64,000 nt of DNA. It comes from an uncultured Acidimicrobiales bacterium. Lineage in GTDB: Bacteria > Actinomycetota > Acidimicrobiia > Acidimicrobiales > SHLQ01. Below, one piece after another: positions 1 to 8,925 of the stretch; within the stretch, counting starts at the first letter, position 1, and the number at the start of each line of letters is the position of its first letter. Position numbers and translations under genes: made by a program. Under the pieces are notes generated by a model, which was not told the origin of the DNA, ran no database searches, and saw only the letters and a list, made by a program, of their open reading frames with translations. The DNA lies in assembly GCA_938041035.1 (NCBI GenBank), contig CALHYX010000044.1, forward strand, positions 1 to 64,000, in the 5' to 3' direction.

Positions 1-944
1 GCGAGGTTGGGCGCGAGGTCGCGGTAGCGCTCGACCAGGGTGGGGCCAAGTTCGGACCACGTGCTCGACACGATGTAGTGATCGAGCACCTCGTCGGTGA
101 TGAGCGAGGCCATGGTGGCCATGTCGCCGGCCCGTTGGGCGGCGTGGAGCTGATCGGACAGGCCGTCGAACCCGTGCTGTTCAAAGACCGGCGAATACGT
201 CCGCGTCGAGCCGTAGAACGCGATCATCATGCGGGCGCGATCGCGTTCGGCTGCGATCTCCTCCTCGGTATCGCCGACCGCGGTCATTATCGGGATCTCG
301 AACCGGACGTCGTCGATCGAACGGCCACCGCGTTCGACTCCGGCCTCGATGTTCGGTCGAACAACCTCGCGCAGGTAAGCGGGCGAGTGGAACGGATGGA
401 TGTGGATCCCGTCGCACAATTCGCCCGCCATACGCGTCATCCACGGCAGCACTGCGCTCACGTAGATCGCCGGCTCGGCCACGTCGAGCGGGTCCGGCGA
501 CCACTGGGCCGGCAGCAGCGAGAACTGATAGAACTCGCCGTCGTAGCTCAGCTTTTCCCGCCCGGCGAACGCCGCGAAGATCGCCCGCAGCGACCGAACG
601 TAGTCGGCCATGCGGGGACCCGGCGGGGCGTACTCGGTGCTGTAGCGCCGCTCGATGTGGGCTTTGACCTGGGTGCCGAGGCCCACCGTGAACCGTCCGG
701 CGCTGGCCTCGGCCAACTCCCAAGCAACCTGCGCGGTGACCATCGGGCTGCGGGGAAAGGCCACCGCGATGCCGGTGCCGAGTCCAATGCGTTCGGTCGC
801 CAGCGCGGCCGCAGCGGCTGACAGATAGGCGGTGCGCCCGCTCTCGGTGAGCCACAGACTGTCGAATCCGACATCCTCGGCTCGGCGGGCGAGCGTTTGC
901 ATCGCCGAAAGCGATCGCGGGTGGGCCATCAGGTCGAGCTGCAT
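1..944 (-). CDS. LLM-class F420-dependent oxidoreductase (3' end outside window)
   Basis: The gene starts at ATG 944 and runs off the left edge, so 314 residues are visible and the C-terminus is missing. The N-terminus (MQLDLMAHPRSLSAMQTLAR) followed by DVGFDSLWLTESGRTAYLSA and LGTGIAVAFPRSPMVTAQ is typical of the luciferase-like monooxygenase TIM barrel, in the subgroup that uses coenzyme F420 (TIGR03617-like). Members usually have about 330 residues, so little is lost. It lies 16 bases downstream of an SDR gene and a deazaflavin reductase on the same strand, which points to a redox operon. The substrate cannot be predicted. Family assignment is confident; cofactor use is inferred from the family. 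Confidence 0.88.
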   Translation of the reverse strand, partial: MQLDLMAHPRSLSAMQTLARRAEDVGFDSLWLTESGRTAYLSAAAAALATERIGLGTGIAVAFPRSPMVTAQVAWELAEASAGRFTVGLGTQVKAHIERRYSTEYAPPGPRMADYVRSLRAIFAAFAGREKLSYDGEFYQFSLLPAQWSPDPLDVAEPAIYVSAVLPWMTRMAGELCDGIHIHPFHSPAYLREVVRPNIEAGVERGGRSIDDVRFEIPIMTAVGDTEEEIAAERDRARMMIAFYGSTRTYSPVFEQHGFDGLSDQLHAAQRAGDMATMASLITDEVLDHYIVSSTWSELGPTLVERYRDLAPNL

Positions 945-960
945 GGGAATCCTTGCCGGG

Positions 961-1737
961 TCAGCGGGGGGAGATGGCGCCGCCATCGACAACGATCGAC
1001 TGCCCGCTCACCCGTCCCGCCAGCGGCGAACACAGCCACACGGCCACCTCGGCGATTTCGTCGGGCTTCACCAGCCCGTCGCCGGGCACGGTCGACTCGA
1101 TCATCTTGCGGATCTCCGGCCCGGCCTCCTCCATGAATCCCTGGAGCATCGGCGTGTCGGTCGAGCCGGGCAGCACGTTGTTGCAGCGGATCCGGCCCGG
1201 GTGCTCGGCGATGACACACTTCGTGAGCCCGAGGACGCCGTGTTTGGCGGCGGTGTAGTGGGGGAGGCCCGGGGCAGCCACGATGCCGGCCCCCGAGGAG
1301 TTGTTGACGATCGCCCCCTGCACCCCGTTGCGCTTCTCCTGCGAGCTCATCTGGGCAACCTCGTGCTTGAGGCACAGGAACACCCCCGTGAGGTTCACCG
1401 CAATCATCCGGTTCCACGACTCGAGGTCGAGCTGGTGGAACGCGAACATGTCGTCGTTGATGCCGGCGTTGTTGAACGCGCAGTCGAGGCGCCCGAACGC
1501 ATCGACGGTTGCCGCCACCATGGCCGCGACCGATGCCTCGTCGGTCACATCGGTCTCCACAAATGCGGCGGTGCCGCCGGCCGCCTCGATGAGCGCCACC
1601 GTTTCGTTTCCGCCCGCAGTGTCGCGGTCGGCCACCATCACCGATGCACCTTCCCGCGCGAAGATCATGGCGGCGGACCGTCCTATGCCGCTGCCGCCGC
1701 CGGTGACGACCGCCGAGTTTCCGTCGTGCATGCTCAT
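961..1737 (-). CDS. SDR family NAD(P)-dependent oxidoreductase
   Basis: Classical short-chain dehydrogenase of 258 residues. The nucleotide-binding motif TGGGSGIG lies at residues 12-19, NNAG at 89-92, the catalytic serine near 147-148 (NNSSGAG) and the YTAAK catalytic pair at Y161/K165. The C-terminus (GQSIVVDGGAISPR) is also typical. An upstream in-frame extension to 1815 exists, but ATG 1737 is preferred because it forms a 4-base ATGA overlap with the stop of the preceding deazaflavin reductase gene. It probably oxidises or reduces an alcohol/ketone; the substrate is unknown. It is likely co-transcribed with its two neighbours. Confidence 0.92.
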   Translation of the reverse strand: MSMHDGNSAVVTGGGSGIGRSAAMIFAREGASVMVADRDTAGGNETVALIEAAGGTAAFVETDVTDEASVAAMVAATVDAFGRLDCAFNNAGINDDMFAFHQLDLESWNRMIAVNLTGVFLCLKHEVAQMSSQEKRNGVQGAIVNNSSGAGIVAAPGLPHYTAAKHGVLGLTKCVIAEHPGRIRCNNVLPGSTDTPMLQGFMEEAGPEIRKMIESTVPGDGLVKPDEIAEVAVWLCSPLAGRVSGQSIVVDGGAISPR

Positions 1738-2231
1738 GCCTCGATCCTCTCGGACGTGGGGAGGCGAACGAGCGGGATCGTGCGATCGGTCCTGGCCTGG
1801 TAGTCGGCGTACCACGCCCGGTCGGCGAGGAGTTGCTCCCAGACCTCGTCGCGCTCGGCTCCCTCGACGAGGAGTTCATGGTCGGACCAGTACAGCCCGC
1901 TCTGCGTGCGGATCTTGACCCGGGGGTTGGCCTCGCGGTCGCGCATGTTGATGTACCACGACGGGTGTTTGACCGCTCCGGCGAACGATGCGACCACGAT
2001 GCGGTGTCCGTCGCGGTCGTTCCAGGTGGGTAGCGCGACCTTGTGTTCGGTGCCCGACTTCCGACCGATCGTGTGCAGCACCACGTGGTGCATGCCCGCC
2101 AGCACCCACACGCTGTCATCGTCGGTCGTTTCGAGCCCCGCAACGTGGGACTTGGTCAACTCGACGATCTCGTCCGCGGCGGGCGTCTCCCACGCCTGTT
2201 CAATCTTCTGGCTGGTCGGTTCTGCGCTCAT
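1734..2231 (-). CDS. Nitroreductase/deazaflavin-dependent oxidoreductase (Ddn-like)
   Basis: A 165-residue protein of the split-barrel F420H2-dependent reductase family (TIGR00026/DUF385, like mycobacterial Ddn). Recognisable segments are HHVVLHTIGRKSGTEHKVAL (family 'L.T.GRKSG..R..PL'), then VVASFAGAVKHPSWYINMR ('G...hPaWy.Nl.a.P.v') and NPRVKIRTQSGLYWSDHELL. Such proteins reduce quinones or enones with F420H2. Its stop overlaps the start of the SDR by four bases, and the LLM oxidoreductase follows, so at least two of the three enzymes in this operon probably depend on F420. Confidence 0.9.
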   Translation of the reverse strand: MSAEPTSQKIEQAWETPAADEIVELTKSHVAGLETTDDDSVWVLAGMHHVVLHTIGRKSGTEHKVALPTWNDRDGHRIVVASFAGAVKHPSWYINMRDREANPRVKIRTQSGLYWSDHELLVEGAERDEVWEQLLADRAWYADYQARTDRTIPLVRLPTSERIEA

Positions 2232-2288
2232 GGGCTCAACCTACGCGAGCCCCTGATGCTGCGTCAGATCTACCGACCCGGCCCCGAG

Positions 2289-3095
2289 TCAGCCCGCTGT
2301 TGGCGAGGCCATCGTGCCGTCGTGGCGGACGAACACCAGCCGGTCGCCGGCGCTGCGATCCTCGTCGAAGGCATAGCCCATGCCGTCGAAGTGCCGTAGC
2401 GCCTTCACCGATTTCACCCGTTCCTGCACCATCCAGCCCGCCATGGCACCGCGCGCCCGCTTGGCGAAGAAGCTGACGATCTTGGGTTCGCCTCCGAACT
2501 TGGCGTCGAGGAAGACGGGGGTGACGATGCGAGCGCCGAGCCGGTCGGGGTTGACCGACCCGAAATACTCGTTCGATGCCAGGTTGACCAGCGCCGGGGA
2601 CCCTGGGCTCGCCTCGAGGTCCTCGATCAACTGGTCGGTGACGATGTCGCCCCAGAATGCATAGAGGTCGCGCCCGCGACCGTTGGCGAGGCGGCTGCCC
2701 ATCTCCAGTCGATACGGCTGCATCAGGTCGAGCGGGCGAAGAACCCCGTAGAGGCCCGAGAGGATGCGGATGGTCTTTTGGGCGTGGGTGAAGTCGCGTT
2801 CGCTGAAGGTGTTGGGCGCATCCATGCCCAGGTACACATCGCCGCTGAACGACAGCAGCGCGGGCCGGGCGTTCTGTGTGGTGAACGGGCGTTCCCACGA
2901 CTGGTAGCGCTCGAAGTTGGTCTCGGCGAGCTCGGAGCTGATCGACATCAGGTCGCCGATCTCGTCGGGGCTCTTGGCGGCGAGGGTGGCGACCAGTTCG
3001 GCCGAGTGGTCGAGCAGGCGCGGCTCGCTGAACTTCTTCGTCGTCAGCGGCGATTCGTAGTCGAGGGACTTGGCGGGTGAGAGAACGGTCAGCAC
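2289..3095 (-). CDS. yaaA: Peroxide stress protein YaaA (DUF328/UPF0246)
   Basis: A 268-residue protein beginning MLTVLSPAKSLDYESPL, the signature N-terminus of the YaaA family, with LSGLYGVLRPLDLMQPYRLEMG in the middle, the most conserved stretch of the family. In E. coli YaaA limits free iron and DNA damage during peroxide stress and binds DNA. The length fits the family (about 250-260). It sits 10 bases downstream of the aminotransferase stop on the same strand and may be read through from it. There is no sign of disruption. Confidence 0.95.
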   Translation of the reverse strand: MLTVLSPAKSLDYESPLTTKKFSEPRLLDHSAELVATLAAKSPDEIGDLMSISSELAETNFERYQSWERPFTTQNARPALLSFSGDVYLGMDAPNTFSERDFTHAQKTIRILSGLYGVLRPLDLMQPYRLEMGSRLANGRGRDLYAFWGDIVTDQLIEDLEASPGSPALVNLASNEYFGSVNPDRLGARIVTPVFLDAKFGGEPKIVSFFAKRARGAMAGWMVQERVKSVKALRHFDGMGYAFDEDRSAGDRLVFVRHDGTMASPTAG

Positions 3096-3105
3096 AACAG
3101 TGGTT

Positions 3106-4347
3106 TTATCCCAGATCGCGAGGGTTTTTGCGACCGTAGGCCCGAAGTCGGTCCCCGAGGTCGGCCAGGGCCGCCTCGTCCAGGTTGGCGAAGCTGAACC
3201 GAAGGAACCCCTCGTCGGTTGGCGTAAAGGCGGAACCGGGGATCGTCAACACGTCGTGGTCGAGGATGAGATCGCGCACCACGTCGGCCGTCGCGTGAGC
3301 AAAGGGGTGTCGTACCCAACCGAAGTAGGCCCCCGCGGAGACCAGCTCGAAGCCGCCGGGCCGATCGGCCATGACCGACTCAAACACGTCCTGGCGGGCC
3401 GCGGTACGCGCGGTCTGCTCCCGGCGCCAGTCGGCCGCCTCGAGTAGTCCGGTGAGCGCCGCCTCCTGGCCGATCCGGGGAGCGCAGATGGCAACGCAGT
3501 CGAGCAGCTTGAGCACCTCGGCCAGCAGGTCCGGGTGCCCGACGATTGCGCCGACCCGGTGGCCGGGGATCGCCAGGTCCTTCGAAAAGCTGTGCAGGCT
3601 GACCAAGGTGTCGGCCCACTCCGGGTCGTCATACAGCGAGTGTGGGGGAGCCTCGGTCCGGCGGTAGTTGCGGTAGGTCTCGTCGACGATCAGGGCAATG
3701 TCGCGTTCGCGCGCCGCCGCGGCGTGGGCGGCGATATCCGAAGGCGCCAGGATCGCACCGCTGGGGTTGCCGGGCGTTACCTGCACCACCGCCCGGGTTC
3801 GCGGGGTGATCGCGCCGGCAACCGCGGCGGCGCTGGGAAACATCGCGTTTGAAGACATCGCATTCGAAGACATCGCGTTTGAGGACGTCGCGTTTGAAGA
3901 CACGGCGTCGGCGGCAGGCGGTAGGTGCCGGGGTACGAGGCCATCGAGCCGCAGCCACATGTCGTGGTTGAAGTAGTAGGGGACCGGCAGCACGATCTCA
4001 TCGCCGGGTTCAGCCAAGGCGGACACCACGAGGCAGAACGCCTGGTTGCACCCGGCGGTGATCACCACGTTGTCCGCGGTGATGTGGTCGCTTCGATAGT
4101 CGCGGCGCAGCTCGGCCGCGAACGCGTCGCGCAGTGCGGGCAGACCGGGCTGGGGGACATAGCGGGCGCCGTCGAGCTCGTGGGCGACCTCGGCGATCCG
4201 GGCCGCGACCACGGGCGCCGGCGGGTGACTCGGCGCGGCCTGCGACAGATCGAGTAACTCCCGGTCGCCGGATCGCTGCGCCAGAAGGCCGTGAGCCGCG
4301 CCGATCGGGGAGTGGATCTGGTCGAGGGTGCGAGCGATCAGACGCAC
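3106..4347 (-). CDS. Pyridoxal-phosphate aminotransferase, class I/II
   Basis: Fold-type I aminotransferase of about 413 residues. Visible family features are NVVITAGCNQAFCLVVSALA (cofactor-binding glycine region), VTPGNPSGA (NPxG motif), LIVDETYRNYR (DE.Y) and SLHSFSKDLAIPGHRVGAI, with the PLP lysine in SFSK. The GTG at 4347 is chosen because it begins two bases past the amidohydrolase stop; an alternative GTG at 4416 would overlap that gene by 68 bases. An insert at plus-strand 3841-3900 encodes a pentapeptide repeat (SSNAM units) just before the AITPRTRAVVQVTPGNP segment, where homologues have only a short linker. The amino-acid substrate is not predictable. Confidence 0.9.
   Translation of the reverse strand: MRLIARTLDQIHSPIGAAHGLLAQRSGDRELLDLSQAAPSHPPAPVVAARIAEVAHELDGARYVPQPGLPALRDAFAAELRRDYRSDHITADNVVITAGCNQAFCLVVSALAEPGDEIVLPVPYYFNHDMWLRLDGLVPRHLPPAADAVSSNATSSNAMSSNAMSSNAMFPSAAAVAGAITPRTRAVVQVTPGNPSGAILAPSDIAAHAAAARERDIALIVDETYRNYRRTEAPPHSLYDDPEWADTLVSLHSFSKDLAIPGHRVGAIVGHPDLLAEVLKLLDCVAICAPRIGQEAALTGLLEAADWRREQTARTAARQDVFESVMADRPGGFELVSAGAYFGWVRHPFAHATADVVRDLILDHDVLTIPGSAFTPTDEGFLRFSFANLDEAALADLGDRLRAYGRKNPRDLG
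3841..3900. repeat. 15-base tandem repeat, four units, inside the aminotransferase gene
   Basis: Four head-to-tail 15-base units (consensus CATCGCGTTTGAAGA) with one to three differences each occupy 3841-3900. Because 15 is a multiple of three, they encode in-frame pentapeptides (SSNAM/SSNAT) in the aminotransferase. The array lies in a poorly conserved surface region between conserved motifs. It resembles the two other 15-base arrays in this window in period, in being inside a minus-strand gene and in length. Confidence 0.9.
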
Positions 4348-4348
4348 G

Positions 4349-6061
4349 TCAGGTGCGCTCGATACCCGCGTCAGTACCTCGCAGGGTTCGTCCGGGGCGG
4401 GCGCCGGTGGGTTCACCGTCGACGAACGTCACCTCGCCGGCCTTGACCGTGTGCAGGTACCCCTCGACATCCTGGAGGAGCCGTTTGCCACCCGCGGGAA
4501 GGTCGCGGACCATGCGGGGTGCGTGCAGCACCAGGTTGTCGTGATCGATCACGTTGACGTCGGCCAGCATGCCGACATCGAGCACGCCCCGATCGGTCAT
4601 GCCGTACACCGTGGCGGTCGCCTGGGTCTGCTTCTGTACCACCAGCTCCACGGGCAGTCGCTCGCCCCGGGTGCGGTCGCGCGCCCAATGGGTGAGCAGA
4701 TAGGTGGGAAAGCTGGCGTCGCAGATGAGGCCGCAATGGGCCCCACCGTCGCCGAGGCCGGCGGCGGATGCGGGGTGGGCGAGCATTTCGCGGATGGCGC
4801 CGTGGTCATGGTCGACATAGCTGCCGAGCGGAGAGAACAGGAAGGCCATGCCGTCGTCCTCGAGCAGCCAGTCGTAGACGACCTCGGCGGGGCGGCGACC
4901 GGTGGCGGCGGCCACTGCGGCGGCGCTGGATTCCCGGGTCGGTTCGTAGTCCGGCACCGAGCCCAGCGGGTACATCTGGTGGAACATGGTGGCGAGGGCG
5001 TGGGCCGGGCGGTTGTGGGTCTGGGGCTCCTCGCTCAACAACTGAGCCCGGAACTCAGGGTCCCGGAACCGGGCGACGAGCTCTCCGTGCGGGAGGCCCC
5101 ACAGCGGCCGGTAGCTGGGATGGGTCATGAACGGGTGGAACGAACTCTGCAGCCCGTAGAGCATCCCGGTGGGTCGGGCCGGCACCTGTGGGGTGATCCG
5201 GGCTCCCCGAGCGCTCTGCGCCGCCGCCCCGTCGAGGGCATCGCGGTACGCGAGCGCGTAGCCCGGCACCTGGGCGAGCGAATAGGTGACATCGACTCCC
5301 TTGGCCGACAGGTCGTGCAGCCACGCCCGCTCACCACCATCCACCCGGTCATCGGACACGTACTGGAACAATCCCCGTCCGACTTCGGCCAGGGCATCGG
5401 CGATCACCGCCAGCTCCTCGTCGGGCGCGAACGTGCCCGGCACGTAGCCGTGCTGGGACCGGTGCAGGATCGTGCGCGACGTACTGAAGCCGAGCCCGCC
5501 CTCGCGAATCCCGGCGGCGACGACATCGGCGAGCTGCCGGGATTCGTCGACGCTCAAGTCATCCTCGTGGGCTCGCTCGCCCAGCACGTAGGCCCGCACC
5601 GCAGCGTGGGGCACCTGGGCCCCGAGGTCGAGGGTGCGGCGCATCGTGGCCAGCGTGTCGAGGTACTCGCCGAAGCTCTCCCACCGCCAGTCGATCCCCT
5701 CGTGGAGGGCGGTTCCGGGGATATCCTCCACCCCCTCCATCAACTCGATGAGGAAGTCGTGTCCATCGGGGCGTACCGGGGCAAAGCCCACGCCGCAGTT
5801 CCCCATGACCGCGGTGGTGACCCCGTGGTGGGCGGACGGGGCCATCTCGGGATCCCACGTCGCCTGGCCGTCGTAGTGGGTGTGGACGTCAACCCAGCCT
5901 GGTGTCACGAGGGCGCCGTCGGCGTCGACCTCCTGGCGTCCGGCGGTCGGCACCGCACCCACGGCCACGATCGTGTCGCCCTCGATCGCCACGTCGGCCG
6001 TTCGGGGGGCGGCGCCCGTGCCATCGACCACCATTCCGCCTCGGATCACCAGGTCGTGCAT
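4349..6061 (-). CDS. Amidohydrolase family protein (N-acyl-D-amino-acid deacylase-like)
   Basis: A 570-residue metal-dependent hydrolase. The start ATG 6061 gives MHDLVIRGGMVVDGTGAAPR, the standard beginning of the D-aminoacylase/dihydroorotase superfamily; the longer in-frame extension upstream is not protein-like. GWVDVHTHYDGQATWDPEM carries the HxH metal ligands, and HHGVTTAVMGNCGVGFAPVR is the D-aminoacylase-type motif. GLGDGGAHCGLICDASFPT near residue 435 holds the late aspartate and histidine region. The C-terminus (VTFVDGEPTGARPGRTLRG) matches family members. It is divergent from the P450 gene with about 134 bases between them. Whether it acts on D-amino acids or another N-acyl compound is unknown. 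Confidence 0.9.
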   Translation of the reverse strand: MHDLVIRGGMVVDGTGAAPRTADVAIEGDTIVAVGAVPTAGRQEVDADGALVTPGWVDVHTHYDGQATWDPEMAPSAHHGVTTAVMGNCGVGFAPVRPDGHDFLIELMEGVEDIPGTALHEGIDWRWESFGEYLDTLATMRRTLDLGAQVPHAAVRAYVLGERAHEDDLSVDESRQLADVVAAGIREGGLGFSTSRTILHRSQHGYVPGTFAPDEELAVIADALAEVGRGLFQYVSDDRVDGGERAWLHDLSAKGVDVTYSLAQVPGYALAYRDALDGAAAQSARGARITPQVPARPTGMLYGLQSSFHPFMTHPSYRPLWGLPHGELVARFRDPEFRAQLLSEEPQTHNRPAHALATMFHQMYPLGSVPDYEPTRESSAAAVAAATGRRPAEVVYDWLLEDDGMAFLFSPLGSYVDHDHGAIREMLAHPASAAGLGDGGAHCGLICDASFPTYLLTHWARDRTRGERLPVELVVQKQTQATATVYGMTDRGVLDVGMLADVNVIDHDNLVLHAPRMVRDLPAGGKRLLQDVEGYLHTVKAGEVTFVDGEPTGARPGRTLRGTDAGIERT

Positions 6062-6195
6062 CGTTTCCCCATCGGTTGTCGGATCGGTCGTCGAACGGAT
6101 CCAGTATGAGCCCTCGCACCGCCGGTTGTCGACGTTGCTTGCCAACGGTGCGGGTGGAGTTCGCCCGACGTGTCGGCCGACGGTAGACAGGGGAC

Positions 6196-7470
6196 ATGAC
6201 GACAACCCTTCCGGGCACCGCATCCGAGCTCCCCACGCCGATTCCGTCGGATTTCTGGCTCCGGCCCATGGCCGAGATCGATGCCGACCTGAAGATCCTG
6301 CGCGACGCACCGCTCAGCCACCTGCACGAAGAGCTGATTCCGGAGGGCTACGGCCTGGAACAGGGGGCTGGGGCCTGGGTGGTCACCCGCCACCAGGACA
6401 TCCTCGACATCTCGAAGAACCCGGAGGTCTTCTCGTCCGCCCAGGGAATCACGATCCTCGACTCGCCCCCGGAGTTCAACGAGTTCTTCGGTTCGATGAT
6501 CGCCCTCGACGACCCACGGCACGCTCGACTGCGCAAGGTCGTCTCCGCCGGCTTCACCCCGCGCATGCTCAGCCAGCTCGAGGAGGGTGTGCAGGTTCAG
6601 GCGGCACTGATCGTCGATGAGATCGCCGAACGGGGCGAATGCGACTTCATCGTCGACGTCGCCGCCCGGCTGCCGCTGAAGATCGTGTGCGATCTCATGG
6701 GTATCCCCGATTCCCAACTCGACTTTGTGTTCGACCGCACCAACGTGATCCTCGGGGCGGGTGACCCCGAGTACGTGCCGGACGCGACCGACATCCTCAC
6801 CGCGCTTTTGACCGCGGGCGGGGAGCTCGCCGGCCTCATGAACGAGGTTGCCGAGTCCAAGGTCGACGGCACGGCCGACGATCTCACCACCATGCTGGTC
6901 AACGCCGAGGTCGACGGCGAGAAGCTCTCCTACGCCGACATTGCGAGTTTCTTCATTCTGCTCGTCGTCGCCGGGAACGAAACGACCCGCAACGCCATTG
7001 GCTGGGGGCTCCGGTACCTCACCGAGAACCCGGATCAGCGAGCCCTGTGGCAGGCCGACGTCGAGGGCGTCGGCGTTACCGCGGTCGAAGAGATCGTGCG
7101 GCTGGCCTCACCGGTGACGTACATGCGGCGCACCGTCACCGAGGACATCTCCTTCGGTGGCGCCGAGATGGAGGCGGGCGACAAGGTCGCGCTGTTCTAT
7201 CTGGCCGCGAACCGCGACGAGCGGGTCTTCGACGATCCGCTGCGATTCGACGTTCTGCGCGAGAACAACCGTCACGTGGGCTTTGGCGGACCCGGGCCGC
7301 ATTTCTGTCTGGGTGCTCACCTTGCCCGGCGCGAGATTCTGGTGATGTTTCGCGAGCTGTTCGATCGGTTGCCCGACATCGTTGCAACCGGCCCCGCCGA
7401 GCCGCTGCGCTCGAGTTTCATCCACGGCGTCAAGCACCTGCCGGCGTCGTTCACCCCGGCCCGAGCCTGA
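6196..7470 (+). CDS. Cytochrome P450
   Basis: A 424-residue bacterial P450. The I-helix oxygen-activation motif AGNETT is at about 259-264, the K-helix motif begins at VEEIVRLASPVTYMRR, and the haem-binding loop FGGPGPHFCLG begins near residue 363 with the ligand cysteine near 371. An AGGGGAC ribosome-binding site precedes the ATG. Family relatives in actinobacteria oxidise steroids, terpenes or fatty acids, and the acyl-CoA dehydrogenase downstream is compatible with lipid or sterol side-chain breakdown, but the substrate is not determined. No dedicated ferredoxin gene is adjacent. Confidence 0.95.
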   Translation: MTTTLPGTASELPTPIPSDFWLRPMAEIDADLKILRDAPLSHLHEELIPEGYGLEQGAGAWVVTRHQDILDISKNPEVFSSAQGITILDSPPEFNEFFGSMIALDDPRHARLRKVVSAGFTPRMLSQLEEGVQVQAALIVDEIAERGECDFIVDVAARLPLKIVCDLMGIPDSQLDFVFDRTNVILGAGDPEYVPDATDILTALLTAGGELAGLMNEVAESKVDGTADDLTTMLVNAEVDGEKLSYADIASFFILLVVAGNETTRNAIGWGLRYLTENPDQRALWQADVEGVGVTAVEEIVRLASPVTYMRRTVTEDISFGGAEMEAGDKVALFYLAANRDERVFDDPLRFDVLRENNRHVGFGGPGPHFCLGAHLARREILVMFRELFDRLPDIVATGPAEPLRSSFIHGVKHLPASFTPARA

Positions 7471-7545
7471 CCACCGCGCGGTCACAAACGCAGAATCGCA
7501 TGGGAATACCCGACGAGGGTCGACGCGCGGCGTAATGTCGTCGCC

Positions 7546-8889
7546 ATGGATCTCCGAACCCTCTTCGACGAGGTCGCCCCGAGCGACCAGGTTGGCAATC
7601 TCCTCGAACTGCTCACCAACCAGCGCCCGGAGCCGGGGCTCAACTCCAGCCAGCTCGTCGGCGCCGTCTCCGCCACCTTGCGGGCTCATCCCTCGCTCGG
7701 CGCGACCGTGGTCGAACCCGCACCGGGCATCGAACACATCGCCGTGGGTGCCTTTGGTTGGGTCGACGACGGCGAGCGATCGGGGTTGTGGGGTCGTTCC
7801 CTGGCATCGGACGGCAATGTCCGGAGCAAACGGTTCTTCGACGGCGACGCGGTCGACTACCTACTGGCCGAACTGGTCGCGTCCACCACCAACGCGCTCC
7901 CGGCCTCGGTTCTGCTGCGCTTCGGCGATGCCGACGACGCCATCGAGTGGTTCTCGTCCCTAACCCCGATCGGGGCCTCGGGCGACCGGCTGGCGTCGGC
8001 CCGCATGGGCGAATCGTTCGACGGGACCGACTGGTTCGGTTTCGCCACCGAACAGACCCTCATGCGCGGCCGGCTGAACGACAGCGGCGCCGAGTGCCTC
8101 GTCGCCGGGTTCTCCCGCGATGCCATCGATGACGTCTGGCCGCACGGCCTGGAGGTAAAGGCCTCGTGGCGCAGTGTCGAGCGCGCCGACTACGTCGACG
8201 TCGTCGTTCCACTGCGCCTCGCCGATTCCGCGCCCACCGGCCCGGTCACCGTCGATCTCCGCGACGTCACGACCGGAATCGACCCGGCCGACCGGGCGGC
8301 CGACCTGCTCACCGACTGGTTCGGATCCACCGGTGCCGCCGAGCCGGTCGCCGTCGACGACGCCCCTCGTGCCCTGAGCCTGCTCGGAGGCCACGCGACC
8401 ACGGTGCTGGATATCGATTCGATCGCCGCACCGGCGATCGACGGCTATCGCCAGCTCCTGGCCGACGCAAAGGGACACAACCGGGTCATCTACCGAAGCG
8501 AGCCGGATCCCGCCACCGATCCGCAGGTCTTCGTCGCCGGACCCGACGACGATCTGCTGGTCGACGCCGACATCAACCTCTCCACCTGGCTCCTGCGCCG
8601 CTCGATCGTGGTCGCCATGCGCAACGCCCCCGTGCAGTGCCGCGTGTGGAATCACCGGGTCAGCGGTCTGCCGAGTGAGCTGTCCAGCTTCGCCGTGCTC
8701 GCTCCCGCGGGTCGGATCCATCAACGCCCGATGTTTCGAGCGGTCTTCACCGACGGCAACATCTTCGTCTCTCCGATGCGGCGTCGCCGCCGCGGCTCGG
8801 AGTTCGTGGTGGCGGCCCGAAACCACGCCGACATTCGCACCTCGGCCCTTGCCGATCTCATGGGTTGGCGTTGGTCCGACGCGAACTGA
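7546..8889 (+). CDS. Hypothetical protein, 447 residues
   Basis: I do not recognise this protein. It starts MDLRTLFDEVAPSDQVGNLL, is acidic overall and soluble, with no signal peptide or membrane segment. A basic patch (MRRRRRGSE) lies near residue 407, and the last segment is VVAARNHADIRTSALADLMG. Third-position GC bias and length support a real gene. It sits 75 bases after the P450 gene and 36 bases before an acyl-CoA dehydrogenase, all in the same direction, so it may be part of that transcription unit. No function is proposed. Confidence 0.75.
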   Translation: MDLRTLFDEVAPSDQVGNLLELLTNQRPEPGLNSSQLVGAVSATLRAHPSLGATVVEPAPGIEHIAVGAFGWVDDGERSGLWGRSLASDGNVRSKRFFDGDAVDYLLAELVASTTNALPASVLLRFGDADDAIEWFSSLTPIGASGDRLASARMGESFDGTDWFGFATEQTLMRGRLNDSGAECLVAGFSRDAIDDVWPHGLEVKASWRSVERADYVDVVVPLRLADSAPTGPVTVDLRDVTTGIDPADRAADLLTDWFGSTGAAEPVAVDDAPRALSLLGGHATTVLDIDSIAAPAIDGYRQLLADAKGHNRVIYRSEPDPATDPQVFVAGPDDDLLVDADINLSTWLLRRSIVVAMRNAPVQCRVWNHRVSGLPSELSSFAVLAPAGRIHQRPMFRAVFTDGNIFVSPMRRRRRGSEFVVAARNHADIRTSALADLMGWRWSDAN

Positions 8890-8925
8890 CAGTGTCGGCC
8901 CCACCGAGCCGAGCTGGAGAACCGC

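Noticed and set aside
4348-4416. GTG 4416 as aminotransferase start
   Set aside because: It would overlap the upstream amidohydrolase by 68 bases; GTG 4347 gives a one-base gap and begins near the expected N-terminus of the family.
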